Origin: an uncultured bacterium
GTDB lineage: Bacteria; Bacillota; Clostridia; Oscillospirales; Oscillospiraceae
NCBI GenBank assembly: GCA_947073515.1
Contig: CAMTMC010000008.1
Span: forward strand, 1 to 64,000
DNA length: 64,000 nucleotides
Reading direction: 5' to 3'
The notes below the pieces were generated by a model. It saw only the letters and a program-made list of their open reading frames with translations. It did no database searches and was not told where the DNA came from. The translations under genes were made by a program, and so were the position numbers. Of the stretch, positions 9,086 through 18,177 are shown one piece after another; the stretch's first letter is position 1; each line of letters opens with the position of its first letter.

Positions 9086-9859
9086 TTGTTTACCGCGCAA
9101 GAATATGCCCGCCCCGCCACTTTAGCGGAGGCCTACGCCCTCAACCAGCGGCGGGGCAACACCATCATCGGCGGCGGGGGCTGGCTGAGAATGGGCCGCC
9201 AGCGGTTCCACACCCTCATCGACCTGTCCGGCCTGGGGCTGGACAACATTAAGGAGGAGGACGGCCGCTTTACCCTGGGGGCCATGGTCACCCTCCGGCA
9301 GATGGAGCTGGACCGGGGGCTGGCCGGGGCCTTCGGCCCGCTGTTCGTCGATATGGCCAAGCATATCGTGGGCATCCAGTTCCGCAATCGAGCCACCCTG
9401 GGGGGCAGCCTGGCCGCCCGGTTCGGCTTCTCCGATGTGCTCACCTGCCTGCTGGCCCTGGACTGTGAGGTGGAGCTGGCGGGGGCGGGGACCGTCCCCC
9501 TGCCCCGGTACGCCCAGATGCCCTATGACCGGGACGTGCTGGCCCGGGTCATCCTCCACAAAAACGGCCGCCGGGCGGCCTATGAGAGCACCCTCATCAC
9601 CCACACCGACATCCCCGTCCTCACCTGCGCCGCCTCCGCCCTGGGGGACAGCTTGCGGGTGGTGATCGGGGCCCGGCCCGGCCGGGCCTCCGCCCTGGAC
9701 GGGCTGTCGCTGGCGGACGGTCCGGAGCGGGCCGCCCAGGCGGCCCGGGAGTATTTCTCCTTCGGCTCCAACATGCGGGCCAGCGCCCAGTACCGCCGCC
9801 ACCTGGCCGGGGTGCTGGCGGCCCGGGCGGTCAGACGGCTCCAGGAGGTGAACCCATGA
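9086..9859 (+). CDS. Molybdopterin dehydrogenase FAD-binding subunit (xanthine dehydrogenase family)
   Basis: TIIGGGGWLRMGRQRF..LIDLSGLGLDNI...RNRATLGGSLAARFGFSDVL; TTG start. Confidence 0.9.
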   Translation: MFTAQEYARPATLAEAYALNQRRGNTIIGGGGWLRMGRQRFHTLIDLSGLGLDNIKEEDGRFTLGAMVTLRQMELDRGLAGAFGPLFVDMAKHIVGIQFRNRATLGGSLAARFGFSDVLTCLLALDCEVELAGAGTVPLPRYAQMPYDRDVLARVILHKNGRRAAYESTLITHTDIPVLTCAASALGDSLRVVIGARPGRASALDGLSLADGPERAAQAAREYFSFGSNMRASAQYRRHLAGVLAARAVRRLQEVNP

Positions 9860-10317
9860 ACATCACAGTAACCATCAACGGGACCCGGCACACCGGGGAG
9901 GTCCTCCCGGATCTGCCGCTGCTGGACTTCCTCCGGGGGCAGGGATGCCTGTCCGTCAAGCGGGGGTGTGAGACCTCCAACTGCGGGCTGTGTACCGTAT
10001 GGCTGGACGGCGCCCCCGTCCTGTCCTGCGGCGTGCTGGCTGTCCAGGCGGACGGCAGGGCGATTACCACCCTGGAGGGCCTCCAGGAGGAGGCCGCCCA
10101 GTTCGGCGCTTTTCTGGCCGATGAGGGCGGGGAGCAGTGCGGCTTTTGCGCCCCGGGCCTGATTATGACGGTGCTGGCCATGGCCCGGGAGCTGGACGAC
10201 CCGGGTGAGGACGAGATCCGGGCCTACCTGGCGGGCAACCTGTGCCGGTGTTCCGGCTACCAGAGCCAGCTGCGGGCCATCCAAAAATACCTGGCCTGGC
10301 GGAAGGAGGAGCGGTGA
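9856..10317 (+). CDS. (2Fe-2S)-binding subunit of xanthine dehydrogenase family
   Basis: Cys motifs SVKRGCETSNCGLCTVWLDGAPVLSC and QCGFCAPGLIM...GNLCRCSGY. Confidence 0.95.
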   Translation: MNITVTINGTRHTGEVLPDLPLLDFLRGQGCLSVKRGCETSNCGLCTVWLDGAPVLSCGVLAVQADGRAITTLEGLQEEAAQFGAFLADEGGEQCGFCAPGLIMTVLAMARELDDPGEDEIRAYLAGNLCRCSGYQSQLRAIQKYLAWRKEER

Positions 10318-12602
10318 TGGGCTATGTGAACAGCCGTATTCGGAAAAAGGACGCCATGGGGCTGGTCACCGGAAAGCCAGTATACACCAGCGACCTGATC
10401 TCCAAAAACGCCCTGGTGGTGAAGCTTCTGCGCTCCCCCCACGCCCACGCCCTGGTGGAGCGGATCGACACCAAAGCGGCCCTGCTGATTCCAGGCGTGG
10501 TGGCGGTTTACACCTGGGAGGACGTGCCCCGGAGCCGGTTTACCACCGCCGGACAGACCTACCCCGAGCCCAGCCCCTACGACCGGCTGATTTTAGACCG
10601 CCGTCTGCGGTGCGCGGGCGACCCGGTGGCCATCGTCGCCGCCGAGAGCCAGGAGGCGGCCCTGAAGGCCCTGCGGCTCATCAAAGTGGACTACCAGGTG
10701 CTGGAGCCCCTGCTGGACTTCACCCAGGCCCTGGACAACCCGATTTTAGTCCACCCCGAGGAGGACTTCCGCCCCCTGTGCCCCGTGGGGGCGGACAACC
10801 GGCGGAACCTGTGCAGCGCCAGCTCCTTCGAGACCGGCGATGTGGAGGAGGTTTTTGCCAAATGCGACCTGGTACTGGAGCGGACTTACCGCACCAAGGC
10901 CAACAACCAGGCCATGATGGAGACCTTCCGCACCTACTCCTACCTGGACGAGTATGGCCGGCTCACTGTGGTCAGCTCCACCCAGGTGCCCTTCCACGTA
11001 CGGCGCATCCTGTCCAACGCCCTGGAGATCCCCAAGGCCCAAATCCGTGTCATCAAGCCCCGGATCGGCGGGGGCTTCGGGGCCAAGCAGAGCGTGGTCA
11101 GCGAGCAGTTCTCCGCCTTTGTCACCCTGAAAACCGGCCGTCCGGCCTGCATTATCTACACCCGGGAGGAGAGCATGACCAACGGTTCCCCCCGGCACCA
11201 GATGGAGCTGCGGGCGCGGATTGGCGCCGACCGGGAGGGGCTCATCCGGGCCATTGACCTGTACGCCCTGTCCAACGCCGGGGCCTACGGCGACCACGGC
11301 CCCACCACCATCGGCCTGGCAGGCCACAAGTCCCTGTCCCTCTACGGCGGGCTGGAGGCCGCCCGCTTTACCTGCGACGTGGTGTACACCAACACCATGG
11401 GGGCCGGGGCCTACCGGGGCTACGGCGCCACCCAGGGCATCTTCGCCGTGGAGAGCGCCGTGAACGAGGTAGCCGCCGCCTTAAATCTGGATCCCTGTAC
11501 CATCCGGGAGAAAAATATGGTGGCCCAGGGGCAGACGATGCCCACCTACTACAACGAGCCCTGCAACAGCTGCGCTCTGGACCGGTGCATGGCCCGGGCC
11601 AAGGAGCTGATGGACTGGGAGAGGAAGTACCCCGCCAGAAAACTGGACAACGGCCACATCCGGGCCGTGGGCGTGGCGATGTCCATGCAGGGCAGCGGCA
11701 TCTCCGGGGTGGACATCGCCAGCGTGGAAATCCGGCTGGGGGACGGCGGCTTCTACACCCTGCTGGTGGGCTGCACCGACATGGGCACCGGCTGCGACAC
11801 CATCCTGGCCCAGATGGCCGCCGACTGCCTGGACTGCTCCATTGACCAGATCGCCGTCCGGGGGGTGGACACCGACCAGTCCCCCTACGACACCGGCTCC
11901 TACGCCTCCTCCACCACCTATGTCACCGGCATGGCGGTGGTCAAGACCTGCCAGGAGCTGCGGGAGAAGATCCTGGCCGCCGGGGCCCGGCTGCTGGGCG
12001 TATCGCCGGAGCGGGCGGAGTTTGACGGCGGACGGGTTTTCCTTCCGGCGGACGGCCGGGAGGTCTCCCTGACCGCCATCGGGGAGGCCGGCGTGATGGG
12101 GGACAGCAGGGCTCTCTCCGCCACCCAGGCCCACTCCTCCCCCATCTCCCCGCCCCCGTTTATGGTGGGCATGGCGGAGATCGACCTGGACCCGGACACC
12201 GGCGAGGTGGACGTGGTGGACTATGTGGCGGTGGTGGACTGCGGCACGGTGGTCAACCCCAACCTGGCTACCGTCCAGACCGAGGGCGGCATTGCCCAGG
12301 GCATCGGCATGGCCCTGTACGAGGACATCCAATACAGCCCCCAGGGGCAGCCCCGGAACAACTCCTTCCTCCAGTACAAGATCCCCACCCGGCTGGATCT
12401 TGGGAAAATCCGGGTGGCCTTTGAGAGCAGCTATGAGCCCACCGGCCCCTTCGGGGCCAAGTCCATCGGTGAGCTGGTCATCAACACCCCCGCCCCGGCC
12501 ATCGCCAACGCCGTGGCCAACGCCACCGGGCTGTTTTTCCGGGAGCTGCCCATCAAGGCGGAGGACATCGCCCTGGGGCTGGCCCGTCGGGATGGAGGTT
12601 GA
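10317..12602 (+). CDS. Molybdopterin-binding catalytic subunit, xanthine dehydrogenase family
   Basis: RIGGGFGAKQ, GAYRGYGATQG, PTGPFGAKSIGE motifs; TGATG overlap with upstream stop. Confidence 0.93.
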   Translation: MGYVNSRIRKKDAMGLVTGKPVYTSDLISKNALVVKLLRSPHAHALVERIDTKAALLIPGVVAVYTWEDVPRSRFTTAGQTYPEPSPYDRLILDRRLRCAGDPVAIVAAESQEAALKALRLIKVDYQVLEPLLDFTQALDNPILVHPEEDFRPLCPVGADNRRNLCSASSFETGDVEEVFAKCDLVLERTYRTKANNQAMMETFRTYSYLDEYGRLTVVSSTQVPFHVRRILSNALEIPKAQIRVIKPRIGGGFGAKQSVVSEQFSAFVTLKTGRPACIIYTREESMTNGSPRHQMELRARIGADREGLIRAIDLYALSNAGAYGDHGPTTIGLAGHKSLSLYGGLEAARFTCDVVYTNTMGAGAYRGYGATQGIFAVESAVNEVAAALNLDPCTIREKNMVAQGQTMPTYYNEPCNSCALDRCMARAKELMDWERKYPARKLDNGHIRAVGVAMSMQGSGISGVDIASVEIRLGDGGFYTLLVGCTDMGTGCDTILAQMAADCLDCSIDQIAVRGVDTDQSPYDTGSYASSTTYVTGMAVVKTCQELREKILAAGARLLGVSPERAEFDGGRVFLPADGREVSLTAIGEAGVMGDSRALSATQAHSSPISPPPFMVGMAEIDLDPDTGEVDVVDYVAVVDCGTVVNPNLATVQTEGGIAQGIGMALYEDIQYSPQGQPRNNSFLQYKIPTRLDLGKIRVAFESSYEPTGPFGAKSIGELVINTPAPAIANAVANATGLFFRELPIKAEDIALGLARRDGG

Positions 12603-13167
12603 CATTATTTTACTGGCCGGGGGCGGTTCCCGCCGCTTCGCCCGGGCCAGTTCGGAGGCCGGAGGGCGGAAACTGCTGGCCCTGTGGCGGGGGAAACCCC
12701 TGTTCCACTGGGCGCTGGACGCCGTGAGCCCCCCGCCTCCCCACTGCCGTGTCCTTGTGGTCACCCGGGAACGGGAGATCATTGCCGAAGCTTGCCGCCG
12801 GGGGTTCCTCCCGGTGGAGGCCCCGCCCCCGGACGAGGGGATCGCCGCCTCGGCTCGGGCGGGAGCCGCCGCCGCCCGTGAGGGGGCCGCCCTGTGCTTC
12901 TTCGTGTGCGACCAGCCGGAATTTCCCCGTGAGCTGTTCACACGGTTTGTGGAGGGGTTTTGTTCCAGCGGCCTTCCCTTGGGCCGGGTACGGGCCGGAG
13001 ACAGGATGGGCAGCCCCACCGCCTTCCGGCCGGAGCTCCGGGGGGAGCTGATGGCCCTCCGGGGGGACGAGGGGGGCCGGGCGCTTTTCCGGGGCCGGGA
13101 GGGGGAGACCTTTTTCCTGGAGATTCCGGAGGAGTGCCTGGAGGATTTGGATATGCCCTGGGGCTAG
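12592..13167 (+). CDS. mocA: MobA-like nucleotidyltransferase, MocA-type molybdenum cofactor cytidylyltransferase
   Basis: IILLAGGGSRRFA...GGRKLLALWRGKPLFHWALDAV; overlaps upstream hydroxylase gene. Confidence 0.7.
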   Translation: MEVDIILLAGGGSRRFARASSEAGGRKLLALWRGKPLFHWALDAVSPPPPHCRVLVVTREREIIAEACRRGFLPVEAPPPDEGIAASARAGAAAAREGAALCFFVCDQPEFPRELFTRFVEGFCSSGLPLGRVRAGDRMGSPTAFRPELRGELMALRGDEGGRALFRGREGETFFLEIPEECLEDLDMPWG

Positions 13168-13195
13168 AGGTCCCCCTTTAAAACCGGCATTAAAA

Positions 13196-13231
13196 TAGTG
13201 GAAGAAGGCAGTCTGAACTGCCATCTTCCAC
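13196..13231. terminator. Bidirectional terminator between convergent genes
   Basis: AGTGGAAGAAGGCAGT-ctga-ACTGCCATCTTCCACT, one mismatch, T-rich 3' side. Confidence 0.8.
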
Positions 13232-13263
13232 TACTTTTTATTGACTAGTAGCTCTATGCTTGT

Positions 13264-14277
13264 TTACCGCTCCACAGCGGCCCGGACCGCATGGAGGTTC
13301 TCCTCAGAGGAACGGGGGTCGGCCACACAGCCGGGGCCCACAATCAGGCCCTTACCCCCCACCATGTCAATCGCTTCCTTGACGTGGGCCTTGATCATGT
13401 CGGAAGTAGCGCCGCTGGACATAATGCTGTCGTATTGCAGGGAGGTCCCCACAATAGCGGGACCTTCCCGCAAGCCGCCCAGGAACACCTTGTCGCTCTT
13501 CTCCCGTGCCTCTTTCAGCGTAGGATTGGTCTGGCGGTCATGCCAGCTGAGCACGTTGCAGGGATACTTGCTCACTGTATCAAACCGCACATTCGTACCG
13601 TGAATATGGGCCACATTGAACCAGGTCTCGTCTTTATAGGCGTTGATAACCCGCAGGTCGTAGGGCTTACAGAACTCGGCGAACATATCGTCGTCCATCA
13701 GGTCAAGGGCGGCGCATTGGGTGGCCAGGAAGAAACCGCTGACTCCGGCCTCGATGTTGGCCTTGACAAAGCCGACTGTGGTCTCCGTGATGGCCTCCAG
13801 GGCCTGGTGGACCATCTCGGGGTGCTCCCGCATATCCTCCACCATGCGGCCGCCGGCCAGCTTCCTCAGGGTAGTGGCGGGGGTAAAGATGGTCTGGAGA
13901 TAGGGGGTGTTGGGCTTGACCAAGCGGTTCAGCCACTGGGAGATCTGAAGGGTCTTGCCCCAGGTGCCATGGGTGGGGGCCAGAGGCTGGATCCTTTTGT
14001 AGTCCTCCAGGCTGGAGATGGCGGGCGCGGCAATCTCCACTTCCTTGTACTTATCACAGAAGATCTCCAGCTTGGTTCCCCAGTCGGAGGTTGTATAGGC
14101 CCCAAAGGGCATCATCTTGATGAAGTCGTAGTCATACTTCTCATTGAACTCCACCATCGCCTCCGCCAGGGAACGGGGATCCTGGTCATACTGGGAAAGG
14201 TGCATCCAGACACTGACCGGGACACGGTCTGGCTCTTTCCCGGACAAAACGGCACGAAGTCTTTCTTCTCTGTTCAT
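13264..14277 (-). CDS. Uroporphyrinogen decarboxylase (URO-D) superfamily protein, MtaA/CmuA-like rather than HemE
   Basis: MNREERLRAVLSGKEPDRVPVSVWMH N-terminus typical of this superfamily; no heme genes nearby. Confidence 0.8.
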   Translation of the reverse strand: MNREERLRAVLSGKEPDRVPVSVWMHLSQYDQDPRSLAEAMVEFNEKYDYDFIKMMPFGAYTTSDWGTKLEIFCDKYKEVEIAAPAISSLEDYKRIQPLAPTHGTWGKTLQISQWLNRLVKPNTPYLQTIFTPATTLRKLAGGRMVEDMREHPEMVHQALEAITETTVGFVKANIEAGVSGFFLATQCAALDLMDDDMFAEFCKPYDLRVINAYKDETWFNVAHIHGTNVRFDTVSKYPCNVLSWHDRQTNPTLKEAREKSDKVFLGGLREGPAIVGTSLQYDSIMSSGATSDMIKAHVKEAIDMVGGKGLIVGPGCVADPRSSEENLHAVRAAVER

Positions 14278-14366
14278 ATCGATTCCTCCCGAACAATTCA
14301 GATATATGTCTGCCTGCCCGCCCCTTTTCAGGGCGGATACAATTAACACAAATTCCAGCCATCAGA

Positions 14367-14394
14367 TTGACAATTTCTCAAAAAATAGTATAAT
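14367..14394 (+). promoter_or_regulatory. Promoter of GntR-family gene
   Basis: TTGACA - 16 bp - TATAAT. Confidence 0.7.
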
Positions 14395-14428
14395 TAAAAC
14401 CAATCAATAATGAGAGGAGTGTCCAAAT

Positions 14429-15160
14429 TTGCACAATCAGGACAGTTTTACTCCTAGCTATATGAAGATACAAAACTACATCTGGGAAAAGATTGAAAGT
14501 GGCGAATATGGATTGGGAGATCAGATCCCCTCGGAAACTGAACTGGCCGCCATGTTCTCTGTCTCCCGGGTTACGGCCAACAAGGCCATCAAAGAGATGT
14601 CCCTCATGGGTATCCTGGAGCGGGTGCGGGGCCGTGGCACCTTTGTCCGTGCCAACCAGAATGTCTCCACCGCCTCCAAAGCCTTTGTGTCCGCGGTCAA
14701 GCTGGATGTCACCGGAAACCGGCAGCATCAGCTGCTGCAATTCCGTGTCCTGGACTCCTTTCCCGAGCTGGCGGAGAAGTCCGGCCTCCCGGAGGAGGCA
14801 CCTTTTTATGAGATTATTCTGGTCAACAAGAATCAGGAGCAGTGGGAGTCTCTGGACTACACGTACATCCCATGTTCTCTGATTGAGAACATCGCCCCCT
14901 CCCTGGACTACTTCCGCACCCACTTTGTCTTTGACTATCTCAAATCTCAGCCGGGGCTCAACCCGAAATTTCTGAAGATTTTTGTCAATACTCCCCCATG
15001 CCCCTTCCTGGAATCAGCTTACGAGCTGCTGGGAAAGCCGGACAGCATGCAGATCTGGTCTACGGACGTGTATGATGCCAATATGAAGCTGCTCAGTACC
15101 ACCTTTACGACTTATCCCAGCTCCGCGCGGGATATCCCGCTGTTTACCTTTTCCCTGTAA
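14429..15160 (+). CDS. GntR family transcriptional regulator (HutC/UTRA type)
   Basis: YIWEKIESGEYGLGDQIPSETELAAMFSVSRVTANKAIKEMSLMGILERVRGRGTFV. Confidence 0.93.
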   Translation: MHNQDSFTPSYMKIQNYIWEKIESGEYGLGDQIPSETELAAMFSVSRVTANKAIKEMSLMGILERVRGRGTFVRANQNVSTASKAFVSAVKLDVTGNRQHQLLQFRVLDSFPELAEKSGLPEEAPFYEIILVNKNQEQWESLDYTYIPCSLIENIAPSLDYFRTHFVFDYLKSQPGLNPKFLKIFVNTPPCPFLESAYELLGKPDSMQIWSTDVYDANMKLLSTTFTTYPSSARDIPLFTFSL

Positions 15161-15175
15161 GCGTCAAAAAGTACA

Positions 15176-15205
15176 GGGGGGACGGAATCATTTCCGCCCC
15201 CCCTT
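15176..15205 (+). terminator. Terminator of GntR-family gene
   Basis: GGGGGGaCGGAAtcatTTCCGcCCCCCC then TTTTTT. Confidence 0.7.
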
Positions 15206-15241
15206 TTTTACTGGGCCGGCGGGGGGCGCGCTAGGCCTTGC

Positions 15242-16555
15242 TCAGTCGTTTGTCCACTTGTCGATCATGATGCGCAGGATCTCCTTGTCGGTCTCCTTCA
15301 TGCCCTCGCGGCCCAGGCGGCCCACGCTGGCAATCATGTTCTCCACGCCCTTCTTCACAATGCCGTCACCGCCGACGAACTGCTGCTTCTGGCAGTACAT
15401 CTCATAGCCCAGCAGACCGTTGTCCACCGCCAGGGCGATTTTGCCGGCACAGGAGGCCTTAGCCCCGTCGCACACCACGCCGGAGGCGATGGCCAGGGCG
15501 TTTACCAGGGTGTGGGAGATAGCCTCCAGGGAGCCGTCCTTCAGATAGGCGATACCGCAGCCGGCCGCGGCGCCGGCGCTGATGGCCCCGCAGTAGGCGG
15601 ATAGGCGGCCGATGGGTGACTTCTGATGGATGCCCAGCAGATTGGACAGCACCAGGGCCCGGTACATCTTCTCCTCGCTCACGCCCATCTCCCGGGCGTA
15701 GACAATGACGGGCACCGAGGCGGTGATCCCCTGGTTGCCGCTGCCAGAGTTGATGATCACGGGCAGCTCACAGCCATTCATGCGGGCGTCGCTGCCCGCC
15801 GCCGCCATGGCCCGGGATTTCAGCCGCAGCGCGGACTCACCCCCCGCCGCCATGACCTCGGGATGGCTGGCCAGCAGTACAGAGCCCACATTGGCGCCGT
15901 AGTCGTTCTTCAGGCCCTCCTCGGCAATGGCCATATTGTAGGAGATCTGGGTGTCCAGCACTTTCTTCACATCGGCGATGTCCACTGTGTTGGCAAAGTC
16001 CAGAATCAGCTCCACGGTCAGGAAACTGCGGTCGGTGAGGCCCTCCTCGCTCTCGGCCGCCACCTCCACATCCAGCTCCACCTGCCCATTTTTCTCGATA
16101 TGTACGATATTGGTGTGGAAATTGGCGATGCGCACCTGAGCGCTGGAGTCCCCTTTGCTGACCGTGACGATGATGTCAAAAATCAGGGAGGACTCCGCCA
16201 GCCGCACGGAAATATCAGTGTTCTCCAGGTAGCGCTTGATCTCGGCCTGCTGGGACTCACTAACCTGGGAGATCACCTCCAGCTGCTTGTCCTCAGCGCC
16301 GGCCACAATGCCCGCCGCTGCGGCCGCTGGGATGCCCCGGAGATGGCCGGTATTGGGCACGATGACGCTCTTCACATTTTTAATAATGTTGCCGCTGGCC
16401 TCCACGACCACCTTGTCCGGCATCTCGCCCAGTGTCTTTCGGGCCATGGCGGCGCAGTAAGCCACCGCGATGGGCTCGGTACAGCCCATGGCGGGCAGCA
16501 GTTCTTCCTCCAGAATGTTGATACATTGCTGGTATCTAATATCGCTCTTTAACAT
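15242..16555 (-). CDS. UPF0597 / L-cysteine desulfidase-like (CyuA) protein
   Basis: INILEEELLPAMGCTEPIAVAYCAAMARKTLG N-terminus and serine-dehydratase-like domain. Confidence 0.85.
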   Translation of the reverse strand: MLKSDIRYQQCINILEEELLPAMGCTEPIAVAYCAAMARKTLGEMPDKVVVEASGNIIKNVKSVIVPNTGHLRGIPAAAAAGIVAGAEDKQLEVISQVSESQQAEIKRYLENTDISVRLAESSLIFDIIVTVSKGDSSAQVRIANFHTNIVHIEKNGQVELDVEVAAESEEGLTDRSFLTVELILDFANTVDIADVKKVLDTQISYNMAIAEEGLKNDYGANVGSVLLASHPEVMAAGGESALRLKSRAMAAAGSDARMNGCELPVIINSGSGNQGITASVPVIVYAREMGVSEEKMYRALVLSNLLGIHQKSPIGRLSAYCGAISAGAAAGCGIAYLKDGSLEAISHTLVNALAIASGVVCDGAKASCAGKIALAVDNGLLGYEMYCQKQQFVGGDGIVKKGVENMIASVGRLGREGMKETDKEILRIMIDKWTND

Positions 16556-16648
16556 CTCTAATTCCCTCCGTGATCAATGTTTTCATGGAGCCTTTCTTGT
16601 CTTTATTATATATACATATTTCAGAGTTGTCAATACATTTGTGGCCAG

Positions 16649-18025
16649 CTATTCCGTCCGGGCCTCTCCCTCTTTGGCCAGGGCCAAACGGGCCTCCCGG
16701 GAGCGCTTCCAGCCGCCGCTGGCCACAAAAAGACTGTAGAGGCATACCGCGGACAGGGGCCCTAAAATGCTGGCCACCGCCACGCCGTTGAAGCCCATCC
16801 GCCGGGTCGCCAGCATAGCCGCCGGGATGCGGACCACATATTGGGAAATGCACACACAGAAAAGGGTCACAATGCCATTCCCCGTCCCCCGCAGGAACCC
16901 AATCAGCGGATGGGCCGCCGCGAAGCAGAGGAATGAGAAGCAGGAGACACGCAAATAACCTGACACATACCGGATAACTTCCGGATCCTTGTTGAAGAGC
17001 GATGCCGCATAAGGGGCGGCAAACGCTGTCACCACCGCCAGGACAGCCGCCAGGCTGAGGGAGAGGCCCAGGGCGTTTCTCAGACCGGAGAGGGCCCGTT
17101 CCGGCTTTCTGGCCCCCAAATTCTGGGATACAAAGGCGGACAGCGAGGCGTTGATGGCGTCGCTGGGCAGGAAGGCGAAGCTCTCTATTTTAATACATAC
17201 CCCGTAGGCGGCGCTGGCCTCCAGCCCAAAGCTGTTCGCGATACCGCTCAGGGTGGTCAGCGACACATTGAGCAGAAACTGCTGAAGGGCGGCGGGCAGG
17301 CCCAGGTGGAAGAGCTTTCCGGCATAGCCCGGGTAAATACGGATCGCCCGGGGCGAGAAGTTGATGACGTGCTTTTTCCGCCGGAAATAGGCCACCCCCA
17401 TGATGAACGAGATTCCCTGGGCCATCACAGTGGCCAGAGCGGCCCCAAAGGCCCCCATCCCGCCCCAGACAATGAACAGAAAATCCAGCACCACATTGGC
17501 GCAGGCGGCAATGATGACAAAAACCATGGAGCTCTTGGAATCTCCAAACCCCCGCTGAAAGGCGGAGATCAGGTTGTAGCCAAACATAAAGACAATTCCA
17601 ATGAAAATCGTACGCAGATATTGGATTGCGGAGCCCACCGAAGCCTCTGGGGTATGGACCAGCTGAATTAGGGCCGGGGTAAACAGAGCCCCTCCCACCG
17701 CTACCGCCGCCGCCAGAAGGGCGTAGATCGCAATGACCGTATTGGCCGCCTTTTTCAGGTTTTCCTGGTCCCCCTGCCCCTTATAAATGCCAATCATCAC
17801 TGACGCGCCGATTGACAGGCCGTTTATGGTCATCAGCATAATGTTCATAATCGGGCCGCTGACAGATACAGCGGCCAATCCCGCCGTATCTGTGTATTTC
17901 CCCACAAAGAACATGTCCACCGCATTGTATAGGGCTTGGAGCAGATTGGATACCACCAAGGGAAGAGCGAAGCGAATGATCTGCTGCCGCACACCGCTTG
18001 TGGTGAGGTCATTTTGTAGTGCCAT
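16649..18025 (-). CDS. MATE family efflux transporter
   Basis: LPLVVSNLLQALYNAVDMFFVGKYTDTAGLAAVSVSGPIMNI; 12-TM-like profile. Confidence 0.93.
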   Translation of the reverse strand: MALQNDLTTSGVRQQIIRFALPLVVSNLLQALYNAVDMFFVGKYTDTAGLAAVSVSGPIMNIMLMTINGLSIGASVMIGIYKGQGDQENLKKAANTVIAIYALLAAAVAVGGALFTPALIQLVHTPEASVGSAIQYLRTIFIGIVFMFGYNLISAFQRGFGDSKSSMVFVIIAACANVVLDFLFIVWGGMGAFGAALATVMAQGISFIMGVAYFRRKKHVINFSPRAIRIYPGYAGKLFHLGLPAALQQFLLNVSLTTLSGIANSFGLEASAAYGVCIKIESFAFLPSDAINASLSAFVSQNLGARKPERALSGLRNALGLSLSLAAVLAVVTAFAAPYAASLFNKDPEVIRYVSGYLRVSCFSFLCFAAAHPLIGFLRGTGNGIVTLFCVCISQYVVRIPAAMLATRRMGFNGVAVASILGPLSAVCLYSLFVASGGWKRSREARLALAKEGEARTE

Positions 18026-18177
18026 ATCTGCCTCCTTCCATTTCTTAGCATCCGCAACCAGCCGGGGACCCAGATTCGGGCCCCCGGCTGGCGCTTTATG
18101 TGGGATGGTCGAGTAAGCTCAGATCAATCAAGTGCCGTGTGTAGTTTTTCCTTTCGCCCCCAACATAGGGCGCTGGA

